A DNA stretch of 49,763 nucleotides from an uncultured Clostridia bacterium (GTDB lineage: Bacteria; Bacillota; Clostridia; TANB77; CAG-508), in the NCBI GenBank assembly GCA_948664205.1, contig CAPNDH010000004.1, positions 1 to 49,763 of the forward strand, read 5' to 3'. The position numbers and the translations under genes were made by a program. The stretch's first letter is position 1. Each line of letters opens with the position of its first letter. Under the pieces are notes generated by a model. It saw nothing but the letters and a program-made list of their open reading frames with translations. It was not told the origin of the DNA and made no database searches. Shown piece by piece: positions 35,274 through 42,858 of this stretch.

Positions 35274-35850
35274 AATTATCTAAAACATTTGGAAATAAAT
35301 CATATACATTATATCCCAGCATTTCATCAATTTCCTTTTTTAATTTTTGTGCTTCTTTTATATGATATACTGTGTTCTCATATACTCCTCTTCTTGTCAT
35401 TATTTCTACTAATCTTTTTTCTAATGTCATATTAACAGTAGTACACATTAAGTCACATAGGTTTATTATTTTCTCGTAAATTGTGTATTCATGTTTTTTT
35501 ATAAATTCTGTTCTAAATGGAATGTCGTCTGGAATTCCTCCTGCCGTACAATATACATCATTATTTAAATATGAATGTGTTAAACATATATTTGCATATT
35601 CATCATCATATCCTAATTCTTTTATATATTTGTATCCATTAATTACATGTGACGAAAATTCTCCTACTCCTTTTCCTATATCATGAATATATCCTAAAGC
35701 TTTTGCTTTATCTACATCTAAGTTTAATCCTTCTGCTATTTTCCCTGCTGAATTTCCAACACATATTGAGTGGTAAATCCATCTTGTTTCTTTTGCATTT
35801 ATTTCCATATTTTTAAGCATTTTTAGTGCTTCTTCACTTGTTAATTGCAT
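35272..35850 (-). CDS. HD-domain phosphohydrolase
   Basis: A 192-aa protein with an HD motif: YHSICVG (first His), ALGYIHDIGKG (HD), a later CLTHSY His and LCDLMCTT (final Asp). HD proteins hydrolyse phosphomonoesters or nucleotides. Its start overlaps the stop of the nucleotidase-nucleoside hydrolase fusion by 10 bp, so the two are translationally coupled; a joint role in nucleotide or nucleoside turnover is inferred. Confidence 0.88.
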   Translation of the reverse strand: MQLTSEEALKMLKNMEINAKETRWIYHSICVGNSAGKIAEGLNLDVDKAKALGYIHDIGKGVGEFSSHVINGYKYIKELGYDDEYANICLTHSYLNNDVYCTAGGIPDDIPFRTEFIKKHEYTIYEKIINLCDLMCTTVNMTLEKRLVEIMTRRGVYENTVYHIKEAQKLKKEIDEMLGYNVYDLFPNVLDN

Positions 35851-37295
35851 TTATTATTTCCTCCTAGTTTTTTAAATAAATCTTCATATATTTTATCTGA
35901 ATCTAACCAATTCACCATAGTTATTTCATGCTTTCCTTTTGTTAATTCATAAGATGTATCTTCTTTAATGTTTGGCGTACTTATTTCTATAGTTTCAAAC
36001 CAATTTTTATTTATTAAATATGCTATTACACTAATATCCCAAATAACTCTTCTTATTTGAATTCCATGTTTTCCATCATTATAAAATCTACTACATAAAT
36101 AGTTTCCTAGTTCGCTTTTATTTTTCAAGTGATGTTCAATTTCATATATTGTTGTTTTTAGGTTTGATGCTACATTTTTACAAGGTATTATTGTTAATTT
36201 TACTTTTGACTCAAATACTTTTCTTACTGCTTGTACATCTTGTCTAAAATTAAATTCTATATTATCTTTATTTAATAAACTGTGTCCACCTAGCCAAATT
36301 ACTTCTATTTTTTCTATTATGCTAGGTTCTTTTTTTATTGCCATTGCTATATTTGTTATTGCTCCAATTGCCATTATGTATGTTTTTTCGTTTTTTAAAG
36401 CTATTTCTATTATTTTGTTTACTGCATCATTAGTTTCATTATAGCCTTCTTGTATAAAATCTTCTGAGCCTTTAAATACTTTATTTTGTGTATTAAAATT
36501 AAGCCATTTACATATTTTTAGCACTTCTTGATAACTTTTTTCTTGTCCTTCTTGTATTGATAAGTCTCCATCATGTTGATATGGTGCTATTGCTATTGCC
36601 TCTATGTTAAACCTATTTTGTGAAGTTAGTAAGTAGCTAAGTGCAAATTGGTCATCTGCTTCATTATATGTATCTGTATCTAATATAACATTTATTTTTT
36701 CTATTTCATTTTTATTATATAATTGTGAAATTTTAGAATATATCCCACTCCAAGAATTTACTCTTTCTATTCCTTCTATTCTTTCATTAAATCTAGTTTC
36801 CATTTGTAGTACTTTTATTCCATTTTCATTTAAATCTTTGCATATTCTTGTACTATCTTCAACCATTATATCTATATTATTTTTAATACATTCAACTGTT
36901 TTAGCATGATTATCATAGGCATCTGTAAAAATTAATTTATCGTATCTTATATCATACTTCTCAAGCCAATTTTTTGTCATCTCTCTTGGATTTGTATATT
37001 CTCCATTTTCTCTTCCTGTAATAATGTATATTTTATTCCCATCTTCTTTTAATTTTTTTATTATTTCACTTGCTCTATTTATTGGCTTTAAATTAATTGC
37101 TATTCTTTCTATATTTTCTTTATAGAATTTCTCATCTTCTTCTTTTGACCAATCAAACATTCCTCTTCTTATATAGCTTGCATTTTCATTAATAATTCCT
37201 GTATTTCTTAGTTGTTTATCATGCTTAAGATATTCTTTTAATAGTGCATTATCAAAGCTTGATATTACATTGTCTATATCTAATCCTATAATCAT
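35841..37295 (-). CDS. HAD-type nucleotidase fused to nucleoside hydrolase
   Basis: A 484-aa two-domain protein. Residues ~1-185 form a HAD-like 5'(3')-deoxyribonucleotidase-type domain (nucleophile GLDIDNV; IYIITGRENGEY; IMVEDSTR). Residues ~200-480 form an inosine/uridine-preferring nucleoside hydrolase (VILDTDTYNEADDQFAL, the Asp-rich Ca-binding site; YIMAIGAITNIAMAI). Start at 37295 (MIIGLDIDNV) with AAAAGGAG upstream; the longer frame lacks a good ribosome site. Dephosphorylation followed by base release in one polypeptide would be a logical salvage step (inference). Confidence 0.85.
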   Translation of the reverse strand: MIIGLDIDNVISSFDNALLKEYLKHDKQLRNTGIINENASYIRRGMFDWSKEEDEKFYKENIERIAINLKPINRASEIIKKLKEDGNKIYIITGRENGEYTNPREMTKNWLEKYDIRYDKLIFTDAYDNHAKTVECIKNNIDIMVEDSTRICKDLNENGIKVLQMETRFNERIEGIERVNSWSGIYSKISQLYNKNEIEKINVILDTDTYNEADDQFALSYLLTSQNRFNIEAIAIAPYQHDGDLSIQEGQEKSYQEVLKICKWLNFNTQNKVFKGSEDFIQEGYNETNDAVNKIIEIALKNEKTYIMAIGAITNIAMAIKKEPSIIEKIEVIWLGGHSLLNKDNIEFNFRQDVQAVRKVFESKVKLTIIPCKNVASNLKTTIYEIEHHLKNKSELGNYLCSRFYNDGKHGIQIRRVIWDISVIAYLINKNWFETIEISTPNIKEDTSYELTKGKHEITMVNWLDSDKIYEDLFKKLGGNNKCN

Positions 37296-37458
37296 TATTC
37301 TTTCTCCTTTTCGTTTGTAATTATATATTAATGTTTTCATAATTGCAACTTATTCCCTTTTTTTTATAAAAATGGTTGCTTTTTATGATATTTTATTGTA
37401 TATTATATATGCAACTATTTATGTATATTCTTTTTTGATTAAAGGAGGATAATATATC

Positions 37459-37710
37459 ATGGCAAATTTAAATTATGAAAAACTTTACAAATCTGATTTT
37501 ACCGACCGGCTTTTAGAATTTGTAAAAGAGTATGAAAAAGCAAGACATATTACTTTATATGATGATGTAGTAGATTGGATTGTTGAAGAGAAAATTGATT
37601 GTATTAAATCATTTTTAAGTTCTCAGTCAATAGGATATTTTGAAGGAATGAATACTCTTCTTAATAAAAAAAGAGCTTTGTATGATGAGTTTATTTCTTT
37701 CTATGAATAA
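37459..37710 (+). CDS. Small hypothetical protein, 83 aa
   Basis: A small charged helical protein with a perfect AAAGGAGGATAATATATC leader. No family recognised. Helices around LLEFVKEYEKAR and VVDWIVEEKIDCIKSFLSS. Residue 17 is an in-frame CGG (37507-37509) in a locally GC-richer stretch (ACCGACCGGC); a +1 shift there would stop within three codons. It is followed by its own terminator hairpin (about 37722-37755: GGCGTTC/GAACGTC). Probably an accessory gene. Confidence 0.65.
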   Translation: MANLNYEKLYKSDFTDRLLEFVKEYEKARHITLYDDVVDWIVEEKIDCIKSFLSSQSIGYFEGMNTLLNKKRALYDEFISFYE

Positions 37711-37721
37711 CAAACAAGAAT

Positions 37722-37755
37722 GGCGTTCATTTTATTGAACGTCATCTTTTTTTGA
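37722..37755 (+). terminator. Terminator of the 83-aa gene
   Basis: ATGGCGTTC-loop-GAACGTCAT followed by a T-run. Confidence 0.75.
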
Positions 37756-37764
37756 GACAAGAAA

Positions 37765-37935
37765 GTGGCTTCGCCACCCTACGTGTTAAATTATTCGCTC
37801 CCAGTGAGTAATATATTTTATTTTTTCCATTTCACCCTCCAAGCTCACGGGTATTCCCCCGCCTCAAAGGGCTGTCGGGACTTCATTACAAAAATAAAAT
37901 ATATTACTCACTTCGCGCTACTCTACAACCTAAAA
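37765..37935. repeat. Large hairpin element with conserved core, copy 2
   Basis: Near-identical to copy 1, with perfect 23-bp arms (37803-37825, 37890-37912). Differences fall mostly in loops or keep pairing: GTGGC-TTC-GCCAC at the 5' edge against TGGCTTTGCTA, and the small core stem has a different loop. Confidence 0.8.
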
Positions 37936-37960
37936 TAGCGTATTTTCCTATAATAAAATT

Positions 37961-37994
37961 AAGAAAGATTTGGACGCGTCCCAAATCTTTCCTT
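37961..37994. terminator. Terminator of dnaJ
   Basis: AAGAAAGATTTGG...CCAAATCTTTCCTT hairpin with GACGCGTC at the tip, next to the dnaJ stop. Confidence 0.8.
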
Positions 37995-37995
37995 T

Positions 37996-39161
37996 CTATC
38001 CAAATATTCCTTTTTTCTTAACAGGTGGTTGCTCATTCATTGTTTTTGCTAATTGTTCTAGCAAATCCCTTTGTTCTTTTGTTAAACGTTTTGGAATTTG
38101 TACTTTTACAGTAAATACAAAGTCTCCTTGGTAACTTCCATTAACTGCTTTGAAACCTTTATTTCTTATTGTGAAACTTGTTCCAGTTTGTGTTCCTTCT
38201 GGTATTTTGTATTTTTCTTTACTTCCATCTACCATTGGTATTTCAAGTTCGGCTCCTAGTGTTGCTTGTGTATATGTTATTGGTATATCACAATATACTT
38301 TATCACCTTTTCTTGTGTATATACTGTGTTTACGTATTCGTATTGTGATGTATAAGTCTCCTTTTGCTCCGCCTCTTTCTCCTGGCTCTCCTTCATTTCT
38401 TAATACTATGGTTTGGTCATTATCTATACCTGCTGGAATTTTTATTTTTATTTTTGCTTGCTTACGAACTGTTCCCTTACCGCCTACATGTTTCGCAAGG
38501 CTCTTTTATTACTTTTCCTGTTCCATGACAGTTTGAACATGTTTTAGTTGTTTGCATTTGTCCGAAGTATTGTTGTTTGTACTTGTTTTACTGTTCCGCT
38601 TCCATGGCAGACATTACAGGTTTCTATACTGCTTCCTGGTTTTGCACCATTTCCATGGCAAGTGCTACATTCTTCATTTCTTGAAATTAGTATTTCTTTT
38701 TCTGTACCTAAATATGCTTCTTCAAATGTTACATCTATACTTGCTCTTAAATCTGCACCTTTTGTTGGACCTTGATTTGCCCTTGAACTTCTTCCACCAA
38801 AGCCCCCTCCAAAGAATGATGAGAATATATCTCCTAAGTCTCCAAAGTCTGAAAATCCATCAAAACCTGAAGTTGAATATGAATAATATCCACCTTGACC
38901 TCCAAATGGTCCACCTGAACCTCCAAATCCTTGTGGTCCATCATGCCCAAATTGGTCATACATTCTTCTTTTTTGAGGATCTGATAAGTTTTCATATGCT
39001 TCATTTACTTCTTTAAATTTTGTTTCCGCTTCTTTTGGATTATCAGGGTTTGCGTCTGGATGATATTTTTTTGCAAGCTTTCTATATGCTTTTTTTAATT
39101 CTTCGTCTGTGGCGGTTTTACTTACTCCTAATACTTCGTAATAGTCTCTTTTGGTTGACAT
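37996..39161 (-). CDS. dnaJ: Chaperone DnaJ; needs two +1 frameshifts, both at CGG
   Basis: Hsp40 co-chaperone of DnaK, 387 aa when read with two +1 shifts. The J-domain (DYYEVLGVSKTATDEELKKA, HPD as YHPDANPD), the Gly/Phe-rich linker and the first two zinc-motif repeats are in the first frame. At CTT CGG A (38562-38564) skipping C gives LGQMQTTKTCSNCHGTGK. At AGG CGG T (38480-38482) skipping C gives CETCRGKGTV (the last CxxCxGxG motif), then the C-terminal substrate domain to KKKGIFG. The span of 1166 nt is 3n+2, exactly two extra bases. Without the shifts the product stops before the zinc domain is complete. It is the last gene of the hrcA operon. A sequence error or true pseudogene is the alternative. 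Confidence 0.9.
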
Positions 39162-39172
39162 TTTTGCCTCCA

Positions 39173-39536
39173 TTATTTATATTTTTCTTTGTATTCTTTT
39201 TCATAATTTCTTTTCATATTATGCTCATGCTTTTCTATGTATGCATTTGAAAATTCTTCTGGGGTTATTTTTAAACAGTTTAATACTTCTATATAATAGT
39301 TTTGTACATCTGTTATTTCTTCTAAAAAATGATTTCGTACATCTTTATCTTCTAAAATTGCTTTAATTCCCTTTTTCTTTATTATAGATATACATTCTCC
39401 CATTTCTTCTATCATAAATAATAGATGTAAGTTGGCATCTTCTGGTTTTTGTATACCCCAATTTATCTTTGAAGTTTTCTTGTAATTCTCGTTGCAATTC
39501 TTGCATATCTGATATAGTTAAATCTTTTTGTGACAT
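39173..39536 (-). pseudogene. MazG-like nucleotide pyrophosphohydrolase, frameshifted (not at CGG)
   Basis: The C-terminal 80 codons (MIEEMGECISIIKKKG...) are open and typical of MazG-like all-alpha NTP pyrophosphohydrolases. The N-terminal ~30 codons (MSQKDLTISDMQELQRELQE) lie one frame off, with a good start at 39536. The join is near 39457-39470: AAA GAT AAA TTG GGG TAT must lose one base to give KD(K/N)WGIQKPEDANLHLLF. Length 364 nt is 3n+1. The slip site is an A/T/G run, not CGG, so this could be an ordinary mutation or a sequence error. Confidence 0.65.
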
Positions 39537-39584
39537 TTTTTTGCTCCTATTAATGTTTTATTATAAATTAATTTTATTAAAAAT

Positions 39585-39740
39585 AGTAGTAATTAAAATT
39601 TATAGAGTAACCTTATGTGTTTATATATATTAAAATCAAAATTGAATCCCGACAGCCCGCAGATCGCGGGGGAATACCCCTTGTCTTGGAGGGTTCGATT
39701 TTTATTTTAATATATATAAATGCAGAAGGTGGCTTATTTT
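39585..39740. repeat. Large hairpin element, copy 3 (same core, different arms)
   Basis: 27-nt arms (39620-39646, 39694-39720; 25 of 27 pair) unrelated in sequence to those of copies 1 and 2. They enclose the same core (TCCCGACAGCCC, GC stem, GGGGGAATACCC, TTGGAGGG) in the opposite orientation. The upstream flank GTAGTAATTAAAATTTATAG plus AGTA recurs at 48327. Confidence 0.8.
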
Positions 39741-39767
39741 AAATTTCTATTATTCTAAAATTCATAA

Positions 39768-39822
39768 GGGCGTAATTCGGTAGTCCTTATAGGTATTCCT
39801 TACCGATTAAGCCCCTACAATT
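39768..39822. repeat. Dispersed repeat, TTCGGTA/TACCGA subtype
   Basis: AGGGCGTAATTCGGTAGTCC...TTACCGATTAAGCCCCTACA. Confidence 0.8.
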
Positions 39823-39828
39823 GTTTTA

Positions 39829-41679
39829 TTATTTATTGTCATCATTTTCTACTTTATAATCCGCATCATATACATTTCCGTTTTCGTCTGTTTTTGGTCC
39901 TTCTGTTGCTTCACCATTTGCTCCAGTTGCACCTGGTGCTTGCTGTGCTTGGCTGTATAGTTTTTCTGATATTGAGTAGAATACTGTTGTTAATTTTTCT
40001 GTTGCTTGTTTTATGCTTTCAGTATCTGTTCCTTCTAATGCTTTTTTAACATTTGCTATTTCTTCTTCTGCTTTTGCTTTTTCTTCTCCACTTATTTTGT
40101 CTCCTAATTCTCCTAGTGTTTTTTCTGAGTTATATACTAAGCTTTCTGCATTATTTCTTGCTTCTATTTCGTCTTTCTTTTTCTTGTCTTCTTCTGCATG
40201 TGCTTCTGCATCTTTTACTGCTTTGTCTATATCTTCATCTGTTAAGTTTGTTGATGCTGTTATTGATACATTTTGTTCATTTCCTGTTGCCATATCTTTT
40301 GCAGATACGTGTACTATTCCGTTTGCATCTATATCAAATGTTACTTCTATTTGTGGTACTCCACGTGGTGCTGCTGGTATTCCTGTTAATTGGAATCTAC
40401 CTAATGTTTTGTTGTATGCAGCCATTTCACGTTCTCCTTGAAGTACGTGTACTTCAACTGATGTTTGACCATCTGCTGCTGTTGAGAATATTTGTGATTT
40501 TTTAGTTGGTATTGTTGTGTTTCTTTCTATTAATTTTGTGAATACTCCACCATATGTTTCTATACCTAATGATAATGGTGTTACATCTAATAATACTAAG
40601 TCTTTTACATCTCCTGATAATACACCACCTTGGATTGCTGCACCTATTGCAACACATTCGTCTGGGTTTATTCCTCTATCTGGTTCTTTTCCTGTTATTT
40701 TTTTAACCATTTCTTGTACACATGGTACACGTGTTGATCCACCAACTAATAATATTTTGTGGATATCATTTGCTGTAACTCCAGCATCTTTCATAGCTTG
40801 TTCTACTGGTACTCTTGTTGCGTCTACTAAATCTGAAATTAATTCTTCAAATTTTGCTCTTGATAATGTTACATCTAAGTGTTTTGGTCCTGTAGCGTCA
40901 GCTGTGATAAATGGTAAGTTTATTTGTGTTTGTTGCATTCCTGATAATTCTATTTTTGCTTTTTCTGCTGCTTCTTTTAAACGTTGCATTGCCATTTTAT
41001 CTGTGCTTAAGTCTATTCCATTTGATTTTTTGAATTCTGATACTAGGTAATCTATAATTCTTTGGTCGAAGTCATCTCCTCCTAGGTGTGTATTTCCGTT
41101 TGTTGCTAAAACTTCAAATACACCGTCACCTATATCTAGTATTGATACGTCGAATGTTCCTCCACCTAAGTCATATATCATTATTTTTTGGTCTTGGTCT
41201 TCTTTATCCATACCAAATGCTAATGCAGCTGCTGTTGGTTCATTTATAATTCTTAGTACTTCTAGTCCTGCTATTTTACCTGCATCTTTTGTAGCTTGTC
41301 TTTGGCTATCTGAGAAATATGCTGGTACTGTTATAACAGCTTGTGTTACCTTTTGTCCTAAATAATTTTCAGCATCTGTTTTTAATTTTTGAAGTGTCAT
41401 TGCTGATATTTCTTGTGGTGAGAATGAATCTCCATCTATATTTACTTTTTCATTTGTTCCCATTTTTCTTTTTATTGATATTATTGTATGGTCTGGGTTT
41501 GTTACTGCTTGGCGTTTTGCTATTTGACCTACTAATCTTTCTCCATTGTTTGAGAATGCAACTACTGATGGTGTAGTTCTATTTCCTTCTGCGTTTGGAA
41601 TTACAACTGGTTCTCCACCTTCCATAACTGCTACACAACTATTTGTTGTTCCTAAATCGATTCCTATAATTTTACTCAT
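39829..41679 (-). CDS. dnaK: Molecular chaperone DnaK
   Basis: A 616-aa Hsp70. ATPase domain with IGIDLGTTNSCVAV, IIDLGGGTFDVS-like IYDLGGGTFDVSIL and LVGGSTRVP. Substrate domain with LLDVTPLSLGIET and the lid. C-terminus ends in an acidic DDNDK. The start has AAAGGAAG upstream. Several CGG trinucleotides occur, none in frame. It belongs to the CIRCE/HrcA-controlled operon, although a four-helix-bundle gene is inserted upstream. Confidence 0.98.
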   Translation of the reverse strand: MSKIIGIDLGTTNSCVAVMEGGEPVVIPNAEGNRTTPSVVAFSNNGERLVGQIAKRQAVTNPDHTIISIKRKMGTNEKVNIDGDSFSPQEISAMTLQKLKTDAENYLGQKVTQAVITVPAYFSDSQRQATKDAGKIAGLEVLRIINEPTAAALAFGMDKEDQDQKIMIYDLGGGTFDVSILDIGDGVFEVLATNGNTHLGGDDFDQRIIDYLVSEFKKSNGIDLSTDKMAMQRLKEAAEKAKIELSGMQQTQINLPFITADATGPKHLDVTLSRAKFEELISDLVDATRVPVEQAMKDAGVTANDIHKILLVGGSTRVPCVQEMVKKITGKEPDRGINPDECVAIGAAIQGGVLSGDVKDLVLLDVTPLSLGIETYGGVFTKLIERNTTIPTKKSQIFSTAADGQTSVEVHVLQGEREMAAYNKTLGRFQLTGIPAAPRGVPQIEVTFDIDANGIVHVSAKDMATGNEQNVSITASTNLTDEDIDKAVKDAEAHAEEDKKKKDEIEARNNAESLVYNSEKTLGELGDKISGEEKAKAEEEIANVKKALEGTDTESIKQATEKLTTVFYSISEKLYSQAQQAPGATGANGEATEGPKTDENGNVYDADYKVENDDNK

Positions 41680-41768
41680 GATAAAATTCTTCCTTTCTTT
41701 TTTTATTTATATTTTTTAAAATTAATAACTTTTTTGTTTTTACATACTACTTTTTTTAGTCCAGAATT

Positions 41769-41800
41769 TTGAAGTTGGATGTTGGAGGTTGGAAGTTGGA
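41769..41800. repeat. Minisatellite arm, downstream side of the four-helix-bundle gene
   Basis: GAAGTTGGATGTTGGAGGTT followed by GGAAGTTGGA. Inverse of the arm at 42187-42219. Confidence 0.8.
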
Positions 41801-41805
41801 TTTCC

Positions 41806-42159
41806 TTATTTCCAACATTCTATTACTTTATGAATTCTTTTACCTAGTAGTATGTATTGATTTTTTAGTTTTTGATATTCTTCTATATTTAAGTATTCTA
41901 AGTCTTTGCTTAGTTCTAATAGTGTCATTGTTTCATTATTTGAACCTAAACTTATTTTTAAAAATCTTCTAAATTCTTCTTTTGATTGTCTTCCATATCC
42001 TTCTGCTATATTTAATGCTACTGATACTGCTGCTCTTCTAATTTGAGATATTATTCCATATGTCTCTTCTTTTGGAAATTTTTGTGTTAATTTATAAATA
42101 TCTAAAGATAATCTATATGCATCTTTATATATTTGTAAATCAGTATAGCTTTTTATCAT
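41806..42159 (-). CDS. Four-helix-bundle (S23/IVS-type) protein inside the heat-shock operon
   Basis: A 117-aa protein of the four-helix-bundle/S23 family first known from 23S rRNA intervening sequences: SYTDLQIYKDAYRLSLDIYK, FPKEETYGIISQIRRAAVSV, NIAEGYGRQSKEEFRRFL and the SLGSNNETMTLLELS helix. Start at 42159 (MIKSYTD) with AAGGAGTAAGA upstream. The gene lies between grpE and dnaK and is enclosed by inverted minisatellite arms (41769-41800, 42187-42219); the last codons lie beside the arm. This points to a cassette inserted into the operon. The biochemical role of the family is unclear. Confidence 0.88.
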   Translation of the reverse strand: MIKSYTDLQIYKDAYRLSLDIYKLTQKFPKEETYGIISQIRRAAVSVALNIAEGYGRQSKEEFRRFLKISLGSNNETMTLLELSKDLEYLNIEEYQKLKNQYILLGKRIHKVIECWK

Positions 42160-42186
42160 TCTTACTCCTTGTCTAGCCCCTATACT

Positions 42187-42219
42187 CTCCAACTTCTAAC
42201 TTCCAACTTCTAACCTCTA
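42187..42219. repeat. Minisatellite arm, upstream side of the four-helix-bundle gene
   Basis: TCTCCAACTTCTAACTTCCA followed by ACTTCTAACCTCT, the inverse of the arm at 41769-41800. Confidence 0.8.
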
Positions 42220-42735
42220 ATTCGCTACTACTACCATAGAATGACGAATAACCTTACTTCCTATTTTGTAGCCTTTTCTATATTCTTCTTTTATTATTTT
42301 TTCGCCTAGTGTTTCATCTGTTACCATTCCTACGGCTTCGTGTACTTCTGGGTCAAATGGCATGCCTACTGCTTCTATTTCTTGTACTCCATTTGCTGTT
42401 AATACTTCTTTGAATTGTTTTAGTACTAGTTCTACTCCTTGTTTGTAGGCTTCATCTTCTGTTTTTACACTTACTGCTTTTTCTAGGTTGTCTATTACTG
42501 GTAGTAATGATGTGATTATGTCTGATATTAGACTATTGTATAGTCCTTCTCTTTCTTTTGAACTTCTTTTTTTGAAGTTATCGAATTCTGCCATTAGTCT
42601 TTTTAGCCTGTCTTCTTGGTCTTCTAGTTGTTCCTTTTGAAGTAGTATTGTGTCTTTTAGTTTTGTCAATTCGTCTTTTTCTTCTGTTTTTTCTACTTCT
42701 TCTACTATTTCTTCGTTTTTGTTTTCTTCTGACAT
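42217..42735 (-). CDS. grpE: Nucleotide exchange factor GrpE
   Basis: A 172-aa protein that releases ADP from DnaK. An acidic disordered N-terminus and long coiled coil (DTILLQKEQLEDQEDRLKRL) lead to the conserved RLMAEFDNFKKRSSKE segment and a C-terminal beta domain (FDPEVHEAVG...RKGYKIGSKVIRHSMVVV). AAAGGAGG upstream. Second gene of the hrcA operon. Confidence 0.96.
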   Translation of the reverse strand: MSEENKNEEIVEEVEKTEEKDELTKLKDTILLQKEQLEDQEDRLKRLMAEFDNFKKRSSKEREGLYNSLISDIITSLLPVIDNLEKAVSVKTEDEAYKQGVELVLKQFKEVLTANGVQEIEAVGMPFDPEVHEAVGMVTDETLGEKIIKEEYRKGYKIGSKVIRHSMVVVAN

Positions 42736-42757
42736 TTTTTGTCCTCCTTTTATTTTT

Positions 42758-42853
42758 GAGGTTGGAAGTTGGAGGTTAGAGGTTGGATTTTAGGTAATTT
42801 CTTCGAAGAGTTTACCCTACTTTCCAACTTCCAACTTCTAACTTCTAACTTCC
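42758..42853. repeat. Palindromic minisatellite element between hrcA and grpE
   Basis: GAGGTTGGAAGTTGGAGGTT-type arm, centre GGTAATTTCTTCGAAGAGTT plus TACCC, then the inverted arm TTTCCAACTTCCAACTTCTA. Same layout as 49574-49670. Confidence 0.8.
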
Positions 42854-42858
42854 ATATA

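Larger units (their letters stand above)
39537..39828. other. dnaK-MazG intergenic region with repeats
   Basis: Contains large-hairpin copy 3 (39585-39740) and a TTCGGTA/TACCGA repeat (39768-39822). No gene is seen. Confidence 0.6.

Noticed and set aside
38480..38485. AGG as a second general shift codon (dnaJ site 2)
   Set aside because: AGG is read normally in frame elsewhere (for example the C-terminus of mreB), and skipping the C of the following CGG also gives a valid zinc motif, so AGG need not be invoked.
41806..42159. Four-helix-bundle gene as evidence of a 23S rRNA intervening sequence here
   Set aside because: No rRNA sequence flanks it; the surroundings are grpE and dnaK.
42758..42853. 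GGAAGTTGGA tandem units as a CRISPR array
   Set aside because: Units are short, contiguous, degenerate and palindromically arranged, with no unique spacers and no cas genes.
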